From Natronoarchaeum mannanilyticum (GTDB taxonomy: Archaea; Halobacteriota; Halobacteria; Halobacteriales; Natronoarchaeaceae): 64,000 nt of DNA. The notes under the pieces were generated by a model. The model saw only the letters and a program-made list of their open reading frames with translations. It did no database searches and was not told the origin of the DNA. This document shows positions 18,939 through 25,745 of this stretch, piece after piece. Where the stretch lies: NCBI RefSeq assembly GCF_039522665.1, contig NZ_BAAADV010000001.1:1011226-1075225 (forward strand). Reading direction: 5' to 3'. The first letter of the stretch is position 1. Every line of letters starts with the position of its first letter. The position numbers were made by a program, and so were the translations under genes.

Positions 18939-19460
18939 TCAGGCACCGGAGTGGCTACTGGTATCTGCGACGAATGTAATCGAGCCAGGGATGTCGTCAG
19001 CGATGTTATCGCCGGTCAGGTCAAACACCAGATCGAGGTCAGCGCTTCCATTGGAAGCATTGAGGTCTACCGAATTACTGCTACCCACGATCGAAGTACC
19101 GTCGACTTGAATATCTATCTCATCAACGCCAGACACCTGACTACTCTCATCGTCTACGTAGAATCCGACAGCGTTATCTCCCGTGTTTGTAACCGTGATT
19201 GCGTCTTTTGCAGTTGTGGTCGCATCCTTGTTCAGGTTGCTTGCCGAAATTTTGAGAAGATCACTATCATTACCACCGTCCAGATTGACGAGAGTGCTGC
19301 TGCCACTGAACTGTAGCAGGGCCCCACTGTCCCCGGTAGTGCTTATATCAACAGTTCGTTCCGCTTCCACTTGCGAGAACGCCCCCGAGCCGAACACGGC
19401 TCCGCCGCCAGCAGTCAGTGCGCCGATCCCAGCCAGTACGTTGCGTCGATTCATTCTCAT
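18939..19460 (-). CDS. DUF1102 secreted protein with twin-arginine-like signal
   Basis: A 173-residue exported protein. NRRNVLAGIGALTAGGGAVF is a twin-arginine signal; the mature part begins near AFSQVEAERTVDI, the characteristic start of haloarchaeal DUF1102 proteins, and continues as a beta-rich domain with ATTTAKDAITVTNTGDNAV. Codons are clearly more AT-rich than in the flanking transport genes, which hints at transfer or a different age. It lies first on the minus strand ahead of the CARDB protein and signal peptidase, in a likely functional set. Bacterial TasA and camelysin, also cut by SipW, have a similar organisation; relation to them is an inference. Confidence 0.82.
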   Translation of the reverse strand: MRMNRRNVLAGIGALTAGGGAVFGSGAFSQVEAERTVDISTTGDSGALLQFSGSSTLVNLDGGNDSDLLKISASNLNKDATTTAKDAITVTNTGDNAVGFYVDDESSQVSGVDEIDIQVDGTSIVGSSNSVDLNASNGSADLDLVFDLTGDNIADDIPGSITFVADTSSHSGA

Positions 19461-19803
19461 GGTAATCGTCTCTTACTGTACGCGAGTAGTCCACAGGGTG
19501 TGGCTACCGCGCCTTGTACCACCCGTGGAACCCCACCCACTTTGTATTGAGGAGCTTGGAGCCATGAAAGGCGGTCTTGAGCCCTGGAAAGGTGAGCTTG
19601 AAGGACGTCTCAGCCAGGCGAAAACCGCGAAGCCCGTGAAAAGAAGCAACATCACCCTCTATTAGCGATGGCCGCCTGCCTATCGGGCCCGGTTTGATAC
19701 ATGACTGAGGGTAGTCGCGTTCGGTCGCGCAAACCCCTGGTGTAGTTATCAGAAAATCCGAAAGTGTTTTGCAGGTGCGACATTAGTAATAGAACAGTTG
19801 AAG
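19461..19803. other. Gene-free divergent region of the surface-protein cluster
   Basis: 343 bases between the DUF1102 gene (minus) and the winged-helix gene (plus). It must hold both promoters. An open frame of 33 codons from the ATG at 19564 is too short and unlike anything I know. No tRNA, hairpin terminator or repeat is evident. Confidence 0.5.
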
Positions 19804-20340
19804 ATGGCAACCAGTAGCGATGAGTCGCCGGGTCGGGGCGAGATCTTCGACCTGTTGAGCAACCATCGTCGTCGGTACGCCATCCACTTTTGCAAGCAAC
19901 GCGACGAGACCGTGACGCTTTCGGACGTCGCCGAGCAGGTCGCCGCCTGGGAGCAGGACAAGCCCGTCGAGGAGCTGACCTCCGCCGAGCGCAAGCGCGT
20001 GTACACGTCGCTCCAGCAGACCCACCTGCCGACACTTTCGGAAAGCGGGATGATCGAGTTCGACGGGTCCGAGGTGATGCTGACCGAGGAAGCCGAGCAG
20101 ATGGAGGTGTACATGGACGTCGTGCCCGGGGACTCGATCCCGTGGGGCGAGTACTATCTGGGGCTGTCGGCGGTCGGCGCGCTCGTGCTCGCGGGCGTGT
20201 GGTTCGATATCCTTCCGACCGATCCCGTGCCGGCGGTAGGCTGGGCTGCGATGGTGGTGGCTACATTTGGTGGATCGGCAGCCTACCACGTCTACCAGAG
20301 CCGGCAGAACCGGCTGGGGGAAGTCGAGCGACCGCCATGA
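19804..20340 (+). CDS. Membrane-anchored winged-helix protein (DUF7344-like)
   Basis: A 178-residue protein with an N-terminal winged helix (FDLLSNHRRRYAIHFCK, then TLSDVAEQVAAWEQDKPVEE and RKRVYTSLQQTHLPTL) of the kind called DUF7344 in haloarchaea, and two C-terminal hydrophobic helices (YLGLSAVGALVLAGVWF and VGWAAMVVATFGGSAAYHVY). It would bind DNA from the membrane. Its stop overlaps the start of the following secreted protein in ATGA, so the two are co-translated, and it is divergent from the DUF1102 gene: it is a likely local regulator of the surface cluster. ATG at 19804 is chosen over a TTG two codons upstream. Confidence 0.82.
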   Translation: MATSSDESPGRGEIFDLLSNHRRRYAIHFCKQRDETVTLSDVAEQVAAWEQDKPVEELTSAERKRVYTSLQQTHLPTLSESGMIEFDGSEVMLTEEAEQMEVYMDVVPGDSIPWGEYYLGLSAVGALVLAGVWFDILPTDPVPAVGWAAMVVATFGGSAAYHVYQSRQNRLGEVERPP

Positions 20341-21626
20341 GGTCGCGTAGCTTCGCGGCGATCGGTATGCTGTTGCTCCTCTGTGGCGGCGTCGTTATGG
20401 CCGGATCTACATTTGGTTTTACTACCGTCGCCGCAGATCGGGTGACAGCAGCGTCCGTCGCAGAGGACCAGAATGCGTATCTCGGCGTCGAAAGCGTTGG
20501 ATCTGCTGGTCAACTCCGAAGTGACAGCGAACCCGTTCGGGTCGGCACACTCACGAATAACCTTGGTGCGTCGATGACTATTGATGACGTAGTCGTCGAT
20601 AACATCAATGGAAGCACCAACGCTGACGTCCTCACCGTTTCAGCCCCAAGGCGGGGAACGTCCATTGCCCAGGGAGGTAGTACTGATGTACACGTTGAGT
20701 GTGCCCAGAAACAACAACTTGGCCAACGAGAGGTACAGTTCCGTGTAACCGAGGCTAGTAGCCAGACGGTTAGCATCGCCGAGGTTACGTTTACGGCGAC
20801 AATAGATATCCAGTGTCAAAAGGGCAGAAATAAGCCAGGAAATGGATTCGCCAGTGTATCTGTCGAGGATGTTGATTCCTACACATCACCCGGACAGGAA
20901 CGACAGACCATACGGTTCACGCCATCTTCGAAGCTCCAACCGAACAGCGAAGTCATAATAGATGTCAGTGAACCTCACCCAAGTGCGGTCGACTATGAAG
21001 CACCACCGAGCAACTGGCCGGATGTCTATGTTGAACAAGGCCAAGGCAGCGTCACCTACGACAGCGGTACGGAGTCGTTCATCTATCAAGCTGGGTCCAA
21101 CGATAGAGGCGGTAACGAGATCATGCTCTCAATCGGCGAATACGGCACTAGCCAAGCCAGTTCTAGCCATCAAGTTTCGATCACACGCCAAGACAGTGGT
21201 GAGCAGGCGCTTGCGGTATTCGACGTCGTTGAATCCGGAACCAGACCGATTGAATCGGTGACGGTGAGTGATGTAGGAGCCAACGTCCAACCAGGAGATG
21301 AACGTCAGATGATCGGATTCGATCTGGGGACAACTCCGAGCGGGAGCGATCCGATTGAGATCGATCTGAGCGAAGCCCAAGGGAACGGTGTTGATTACAT
21401 GGCAGGAGACTGGCCGGATACGCGCGTTGAGCAGGGCGGGGGGTCAGTGCACTACGATGAAAACAGTCAGTCGCTCATTTATTGGCCAAACAACGACGGC
21501 GCGAGTGACCGAATCGAAATTAGCGTCGGCGACTACGGTACGGAGTCGTCCGGTGGCCCCTACGAGGTCGCCATCTATCGCGCCGACGCCGATTATGAGG
21601 CCAGCGATACGTTCAGTATCGAGTGA
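20337..21626 (+). CDS. Secreted protein with DUF1102-like head and two ~125-residue repeats
   Basis: A 429-residue exported protein of unknown function. A signal peptide (AAIGMLLLLCGGVVMAGSTF) precedes a DUF1102-like domain (~35-165, DRVTAASVAEDQNAYLGVES, with Cys near 120 and 160 that could pair). Two tandem repeats follow (~170-302 and ~303-429); shared landmarks are SPGQERQTIRF / QPGDERQMIGF, NWPDVYVEQGQGSVTYD / DWPDTRVEQGGGSVHYD and LSIGEYGT / ISVGDYGT. There is no C-terminal anchor. The gene is much more AT-rich than its neighbours. It is translationally coupled to the membrane winged-helix gene by ATGA. A fibre or adhesin role is inferred from the cluster only. Confidence 0.8.
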   Translation: MRSRSFAAIGMLLLLCGGVVMAGSTFGFTTVAADRVTAASVAEDQNAYLGVESVGSAGQLRSDSEPVRVGTLTNNLGASMTIDDVVVDNINGSTNADVLTVSAPRRGTSIAQGGSTDVHVECAQKQQLGQREVQFRVTEASSQTVSIAEVTFTATIDIQCQKGRNKPGNGFASVSVEDVDSYTSPGQERQTIRFTPSSKLQPNSEVIIDVSEPHPSAVDYEAPPSNWPDVYVEQGQGSVTYDSGTESFIYQAGSNDRGGNEIMLSIGEYGTSQASSSHQVSITRQDSGEQALAVFDVVESGTRPIESVTVSDVGANVQPGDERQMIGFDLGTTPSGSDPIEIDLSEAQGNGVDYMAGDWPDTRVEQGGGSVHYDENSQSLIYWPNNDGASDRIEISVGDYGTESSGGPYEVAIYRADADYEASDTFSIE

Positions 21627-21828
21627 CAGCAGCCGAAGTAGCGTCATCATCTCGGGGAAGGTCCTCAGTTCGTACTGATCGAGTCAGAATTGTTTGTGAC
21701 CGGCCTGTCCTCCTAGCCGGCATGTGGCGTAGTTGTTGAAGAGCACGACGTCGAATTTTTCAGCGTAAGCGAGACCGCATCCACTCGGAATCGCAACAAC
21801 CAATCCAGTCGATTACCTGACGACGAGC

Positions 21829-22791
21829 GTGGAGTCGACGCTGAACCTCCTGCTCGCGGACATCCTCCCCCGGGTCGCCAGCATAGCCCTTTTTATCGCG
21901 GTCGGCGTTGCCCTCGCCAATCTTGCCGTCGAGTTCGGTGCCGTCGAGTACATAGCAGTGCTCTCGAAGCCGCTGACCGGCCCGGCGAACCTGCCCGACG
22001 AGGTCGGCACCGCGATCCTCGCGACCGCGACGTCGCCGACCGCCGGCTACGGCATGCTCGCGGAGTACCGCGAGTCCGGGTTGATCGACGACCTCGCGAC
22101 GCTGGTCGCGATCACCGTCAACACGTTCTTCGGGTTCGTCCAGCACATCTTCACGTTCTACGCGCCGGTGTTGATCCCGATTCTGGGCCTGGAAGTCGGC
22201 GTCATGTACGTCGGCGCGCGAGCGGGCATCTCGCTGGCGATCACCGTCGTCGGGATCCTCGCGGGAGCGGCACTGCTCTCCGAAGAGAACGTCGACCCGA
22301 CGGCCCGACCGGCGGCCGACAGCGGTGAAGAAGAAGCCGAACGGAGCCGCCGAGAGCGGGTCGTCAGCGCCGCGGAGAGCACCTGGTCGAAGCTGCGGAC
22401 GATCGTCCCGCGGCTGGCGATCGTCTACGCGCTCGTCGCCGTGCTGACGGCGCGGGACGCCTTCGACGCGCTGTTCGCGGGCGTCGAGCCGCTGACCGCG
22501 CTGGTGGGGCTACCACCCGAGAGCGCCGGCGTCGTCGGCGTCTTCGCGATCGACACGACCAGCGGCGCGGCCGCGATCGCGCCCCAGCTCGGCGCGCCGT
22601 TCACGCCCCAGGAAGCCGTCACGACGATGCTGATCGGCGGCGTCGTCTCCTTCGCCTTTTCGACGTTCAAGCGTTCGATCCCCTTCCAGTACGGCATCTG
22701 GGGGCCGGCGTTCGGGACGAAGGTGATCCTGGTCAACACGGCGCTGAAGGTCGGCTTCATCGCGCTGACTGTCGTGCTGCTGCTGATCTAA
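21829..22791 (+). CDS. Nucleoside-recognition (gate) domain membrane protein
   Basis: A 320-residue multi-span membrane protein with two copies of the gate/nucleoside-recognition fold: the segments DEVGTAILATATSPTAGYGM and PPESAGVVGVFAIDTTSGAA are the paired motifs, each followed by a glycine-rich membrane helix. Around eight hydrophobic helices are present, with a charged loop near residues 160-195 (EENVDPTARPAADSGEEEAE). Related proteins occur in spore maturation proteins SpmA/B and in nucleoside transporters; the substrate here is unknown. The start is GTG (MESTLNLLLADILP). It is transcribed alone, back-to-end with the UPF0201 gene. Confidence 0.85.
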   Translation: MESTLNLLLADILPRVASIALFIAVGVALANLAVEFGAVEYIAVLSKPLTGPANLPDEVGTAILATATSPTAGYGMLAEYRESGLIDDLATLVAITVNTFFGFVQHIFTFYAPVLIPILGLEVGVMYVGARAGISLAITVVGILAGAALLSEENVDPTARPAADSGEEEAERSRRERVVSAAESTWSKLRTIVPRLAIVYALVAVLTARDAFDALFAGVEPLTALVGLPPESAGVVGVFAIDTTSGAAAIAPQLGAPFTPQEAVTTMLIGGVVSFAFSTFKRSIPFQYGIWGPAFGTKVILVNTALKVGFIALTVVLLLI

Positions 22792-22807
22792 GAGAAAAGC
22801 GGTCGAC

Positions 22808-23221
22808 TTACGCGTCGTCGGCGACCGGCTTGCCCTCCTCGGTCGGCGGCGCGACGTGGTCGACGAAGGACTCGGCGTCGGGCTCGTCGACGCGCACGCG
22901 CACCTGGATGTCGCCGAGCTCGTCGGGGTTGCCGACGGCGAAGTTGACGACGCCCTCGAAGGCGGGCTGTTTCTTCAGGGCGAACGAGAACGTATCGTCG
23001 CGCAGGTCGCCGAAGAACTCGCCGCGGGCGGTGTCGAGGATCTCCTGGCGGTGGAGCTGCTCGGAGAAGTGGTCCATCGAGTGGGCCTCGGCGAGCAACT
23101 CGCCGTGCTGGAACTCGACGTCGGCGTCGGGGAACAGATTCGTGATGGCGTCTCGGACGCGGTCGGTGACCTCGGTGTCGTTGACCGGCGCCGTGATCTG
23201 GATGTCGACGCTGTAGATCAT
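22808..23221 (-). CDS. UPF0201 family protein
   Basis: A 137-residue archaeal protein of the UPF0201 (COG1325) type, recognised from the opening YSVDIQITAPVNDTEVTDRV, the AITNLFPDADVEF segment and the helical LHRQEILDTARGEFFG motif. Members are thought to be RNA-binding from their fold; no activity is proven. Its ATG overlaps the stop of the preceding UPF0200 gene (ATGA, 4 bases), so the two are co-translated; UPF0200 and UPF0201 are even fused in some archaea, which supports a joint function. The last residues are acidic and probably disordered. Confidence 0.88.
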   Translation of the reverse strand: MIYSVDIQITAPVNDTEVTDRVRDAITNLFPDADVEFQHGELLAEAHSMDHFSEQLHRQEILDTARGEFFGDLRDDTFSFALKKQPAFEGVVNFAVGNPDELGDIQVRVRVDEPDAESFVDHVAPPTEEGKPVADDA

Positions 23222-23781
23222 CGCGTGATCGCCTCCGGACCGCTCTCGAGTACCGTGCGAACCGTGCGGCGGAACGACTCCAGCGAGCCGGTGTTGTCGA
23301 TGCGCACGTCGGCCCGCTCCATCGCCTCGCCCATGCCGAAGCCGAGCTCGCGCTCGTCGCGCTCTTCGAGGCTCTCGCCGCCCTCGTCTTCGCTCTTGTC
23401 GCGCCCGCGCTCGGCGAGCCGCTCCTCGCGCACCTCGAACGGCGCCTCGACGCTGACCAGCGAGAACCGCTCGCCGAAGGCGTCCTCGAAGGCGTCGACC
23501 TCGACGTCGCTGCGGATGCCGTCGACCAGCACCGCGTCGGCGTCGTCGAGTTCCTCGCGGATCAGCGGCAGCGATCGCTCGGCGACGGCGGCCGGCCCCT
23601 TTTCCTCGCGCAGCGCCTGCGCGACCTCGCCGTGGTGGGTCGCGGGGTCGAGCCCGCGGTCCCGGCACTCCCGGCGGATCACGTCGCCCATCGTCACGAC
23701 GGGCACGCCCAGCTCGCGGGCGACTTCGGCCGCCTCGCCCTTGCCGCTGCCCGGCAGGCCGATGGTCCCGATAACTCTCAT
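23218..23781 (-). CDS. UPF0200 family P-loop nucleotide kinase-like protein
   Basis: A 187-residue P-loop protein related to dephospho-CoA and adenylate kinases. The Walker A motif is GLPGSGKGE at residues 8-16; VTMGDVIRRECRDRG is the NMP-binding-like segment, and VLVDGIRSDVEVDAF the Walker B region with VDG in place of the usual acidic pair. The RLAERGRDKSEDEGG stretch is a lid-like loop. The substrate of the family is unknown. It is the first gene of a two-gene operon and overlaps the UPF0201 gene by 4 bases. The ATG starts MRVIGTIGLPGSGKG directly at the first beta strand, so the start is firm. Confidence 0.9.
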   Translation of the reverse strand: MRVIGTIGLPGSGKGEAAEVARELGVPVVTMGDVIRRECRDRGLDPATHHGEVAQALREEKGPAAVAERSLPLIREELDDADAVLVDGIRSDVEVDAFEDAFGERFSLVSVEAPFEVREERLAERGRDKSEDEGGESLEERDERELGFGMGEAMERADVRIDNTGSLESFRRTVRTVLESGPEAITR

Positions 23782-23864
23782 CGACTCGGTGTAGCGCTGA
23801 CGGGCGCTTAAGCGCTGTGTTCCGGGCGTCGGACGAGAACGAAGCGACGACCCGAAACGCGGCG

Positions 23865-24464
23865 TCAGAACTGCCGGAGCGGCCGGCCGAGCCGCGCGAG
23901 GGCCTTGTTCACGAGGCCGCCCCAGTCACGGTCGGGATCGCTGGGTTCGTAGACGCCGCGAGTCTCGGCGACGCGACCCTGGCGCTCCAGCTCCGCGAGC
24001 GCCCGATCGACCCGCTCGGCCGGCAGGTCGACGGCGTCCCGGAGCGCCTCCGCGGATCGCGGTTCCCGGTCGAGCGCTCGCCAGACCGTCCCGGCGTCCT
24101 GCACGGTGACGTAGGGGTCGCCGGTGCGTCGCGGCGAGGCGCCGACCCGCAGGTCGCAGACGCCGTCGAGCGCGAGCCACGCGCCGGCGCCGAGCATCCC
24201 GAGCTTGATCCACAGGATTCCGTCGGGGCGCAGCAGCGCCGCGGCGCCGAGGCCCGCGAGCGCGACGCCGAGGATCGCCTTCGCCCAGCCGGGGTTGAAC
24301 TCGTAGCGATCCCGCGCCAGCCTGTAGACCCTCACGGCCGCGAACGCAAACACGATGGGGAGCAGGCGCTCGACCGGCCAGTCGAGGACGAACACCAGCA
24401 GCGCGAGCCCCGAAACGGTCCCGGCGACCTCGATCAGCGAGCCGGTGATGCGACGCGCGTCCAT
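23865..24464 (-). CDS. Four-span membrane protein with C-terminal winged-helix-like domain
   Basis: A 199-residue protein of unknown function. Four hydrophobic helices lie within residues ~8-110 (LIEVAGTVSGLALLVFVLDW, LLPIVFAFAAVRVYRL, ILGVALAGLGAAALL, LGMLGAGAWLALDGV). The remaining ~90 residues are polar, with a winged-helix-like run AEALRDAVDLPAERVDRAL, then ELERQGRVAETRGVY. Such a layout suggests a membrane-bound regulator, though the cytoplasmic helices could have another role. The gene is transcribed alone, 83 bases downstream of the UPF0200 gene region on the minus strand, and no family name comes to mind. Confidence 0.75.
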   Translation of the reverse strand: MDARRITGSLIEVAGTVSGLALLVFVLDWPVERLLPIVFAFAAVRVYRLARDRYEFNPGWAKAILGVALAGLGAAALLRPDGILWIKLGMLGAGAWLALDGVCDLRVGASPRRTGDPYVTVQDAGTVWRALDREPRSAEALRDAVDLPAERVDRALAELERQGRVAETRGVYEPSDPDRDWGGLVNKALARLGRPLRQF

Positions 24465-24575
24465 CGTGCGACGGTTCGTCCGACCGACCCATTAGCGTTG
24501 CGGGAGTGACACGACGGAGAGCGCGAGCGCTCGCCGACCGGGACGAGTATACGTATCTGGCACCTACTCGGCAGC

Positions 24576-24953
24576 ATGACAGAACGGTCCCTGCCGGTCC
24601 GTGCGCTCTGGTTCGTCCTCGTGGGCTGGTGGCTCACGCCGATCGTGGTCAACCTCGCGTGGGCGCTGAACGTCACGATTCTCCTGCTCCCCTTCGGCAT
24701 CAAGCTGATCAACCTCGTCCCGACGGTGCTGACGCTGAAAGAGCCCCGATCGCTGTCGGACCCGGACAGCGCACGCGGGCAGAATTCGCTTCTCGTGCGG
24801 GGCGTGTACTTCGTGCTCGTGGGGTGGTGGGCCAGCCTGCTGTGGGCGAACGCCGCCGCCCTGCTCGCGGTGACGGTGATCGGCTTGCCCGTCGCGTACT
24901 GGATGTTCAACCGCCTGCCGTACGTGACGTCGCTGTACCGCTTCCACGGCTGA
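24576..24953 (+). CDS. YccF-domain inner membrane protein
   Basis: A 125-residue membrane protein made of two copies of the YccF (DUF307) domain: each has the run VLVGWW followed by a hydrophobic span with an Asn (VVNLAWALNVTILLLP and LLWANAAALLAVTVIGLP) and an LP.xYWxFN-type end. The function of the family is not established. The start at ATG gives MTERSLPVRALWFVLV; a TATA-like GTATACGTA about 27 bases upstream fits a leaderless transcript. The gene is divergent from the four-span membrane protein and is the last gene of normal GC before the AT-rich island. Confidence 0.87.
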   Translation: MTERSLPVRALWFVLVGWWLTPIVVNLAWALNVTILLLPFGIKLINLVPTVLTLKEPRSLSDPDSARGQNSLLVRGVYFVLVGWWASLLWANAAALLAVTVIGLPVAYWMFNRLPYVTSLYRFHG

Positions 24954-24997
24954 AGCCCCTTCCCAAGCATTATAGCCGGCGATATATTTTCACAAGT

Positions 24998-25417
24998 ATG
25001 GACCCGAATGCAAAAGGAGACAAAGTGGAGGCGATGGTTCTGTCTGACTTGGTGAACAGAGAGTTTGATGTACTAATACCATTCAGCGAGAGTAATCGGT
25101 ACGACTTGGTCATTCAGGGAGAGGCCGGATTCCATAAGCTCCAATGTAAGTCTGGACGTTATAAGCAGGATAGGATAATATTCAGTACTAAGAGTTCTAG
25201 ACCTAATACAACAGGGAGTACTAGAGAAGACTACAGAGGAGACATCGATTATTTTGCCGTTTACTCGTTCGGTACAGAAGAAACATATCTGGTCCCAATC
25301 TCCAAAGCGGCTAATGGGGAGATGACGTTGCGAACTCAACCGCCGGACAATGGGCAGTCAAAGGGTATAAATTGGGCCGAAGACTATCTGATAGATGCAC
25401 AGTTAAGAGACTTGTAG
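24998..25417 (+). CDS. PD-(D/E)XK endonuclease of the group I intron-associated (PDDEXK_5) type
   Basis: A 139-residue single-domain nuclease resembling the PF11645 family, whose best-known member is the homing endonuclease I-Ssp6803I. The active-site residues can be assigned: Glu11 (KGDKVEAMVL), Asp36 (RYDLVI) and Gln49-x-Lys51 (LQCKSGRY), followed by the family motifs DIDYFAVY and YLVPI and a final RTQPPDN segment. No group I intron surrounds it. The gene is AT-rich against a GC-rich background and its TAG stop shares its last G with the first base of the tRNA-Arg gene. It could act as a free-standing homing enzyme or a junction-type nuclease; the former is favoured by the family. Confidence 0.85.
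   Translation: MDPNAKGDKVEAMVLSDLVNREFDVLIPFSESNRYDLVIQGEAGFHKLQCKSGRYKQDRIIFSTKSSRPNTTGSTREDYRGDIDYFAVYSFGTEETYLVPISKAANGEMTLRTQPPDNGQSKGINWAEDYLIDAQLRDL
25365..25372 (+). promoter_or_regulatory. Probable TATA element of tRNA-Arg, inside the endonuclease gene
   Basis: GTATAAAT starts 52 bases before the first tRNA base and lies within the coding sequence of the endonuclease. It would start a tRNA precursor with a leader of roughly 20 bases, to be removed by RNase P. The tRNA can therefore be made independently of the endonuclease mRNA. Confidence 0.5.
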
Positions 25418-25520
25418 GGCACGTAGCTCAGTCCGGATAGAGCGTCGGACTTCTATCTCTAATACGGCAGTATTAGAGGAAGACATCCGACGGTCGTGGG
25501 TTCAAATCCCATCGTGCCCG
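25417..25520 (+). tRNA. tRNA-Arg (anticodon UCU) with a 29-nt intron
   Basis: A complete cloverleaf: acceptor stem GGGCACG/CGTGCCC, D stem GCTC/GAGC, anticodon stem TCGGA/TCCGA, five-base variable region, T stem GTGGG/CCCAT with loop TTCAAAT, discriminator G, no encoded CCA. After removal of the intron the anticodon loop is CTTCTAA, anticodon UCU, reading AGA/AGG Arg codons. Intron position is canonical, between bases 37 and 38. The gene's first base is also the last base of the upstream endonuclease stop codon. Introns are usual in haloarchaeal tRNA-Trp and elongator tRNA-Met; one in tRNA-Arg(UCU) is uncommon to my knowledge. Confidence 0.95.
25456..25484 (+). other. Archaeal tRNA intron with bulge-helix-bulge splice sites
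   Basis: The fold is a textbook bulge-helix-bulge: a 4-bp central helix CTTC (25450-25453)/GAAG (25479-25482), a 3-base bulge TAT (25454-25456) and a 3-base bulge ACA (25483-25485). Cutting after the second base of each bulge releases exactly 29 nt. The intron's own stem is CTCTAATA/TATTAGAG with loop CGGCAG. The splicing endonuclease EndA would process it. Confidence 0.93.
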
Positions 25521-25745
25521 TTCTGAGATCTCCGGTTCCTCATTTTCACCAATTATCCATTAAGATCCATTAATTCCACCAACTAGAGTATAGAAATCTA
25601 TTTTTCTATGTTACCACATATAAGATAGGTGGTGATATATCTGCTTCACAGTTGTCGAACTCGGCGTAGATCTCTGTACCCGAAAGCGAATTGACGAGGA
25701 CGGATTGGCGATAGGGTTATTGTTCATCAGCAGATAACCGAAGTT

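Noticed and set aside
19564-19665. 33-codon frame in the divergent region of the surface cluster
   Set aside because: Too short, no signal peptide or motif, and no conserved features to judge.
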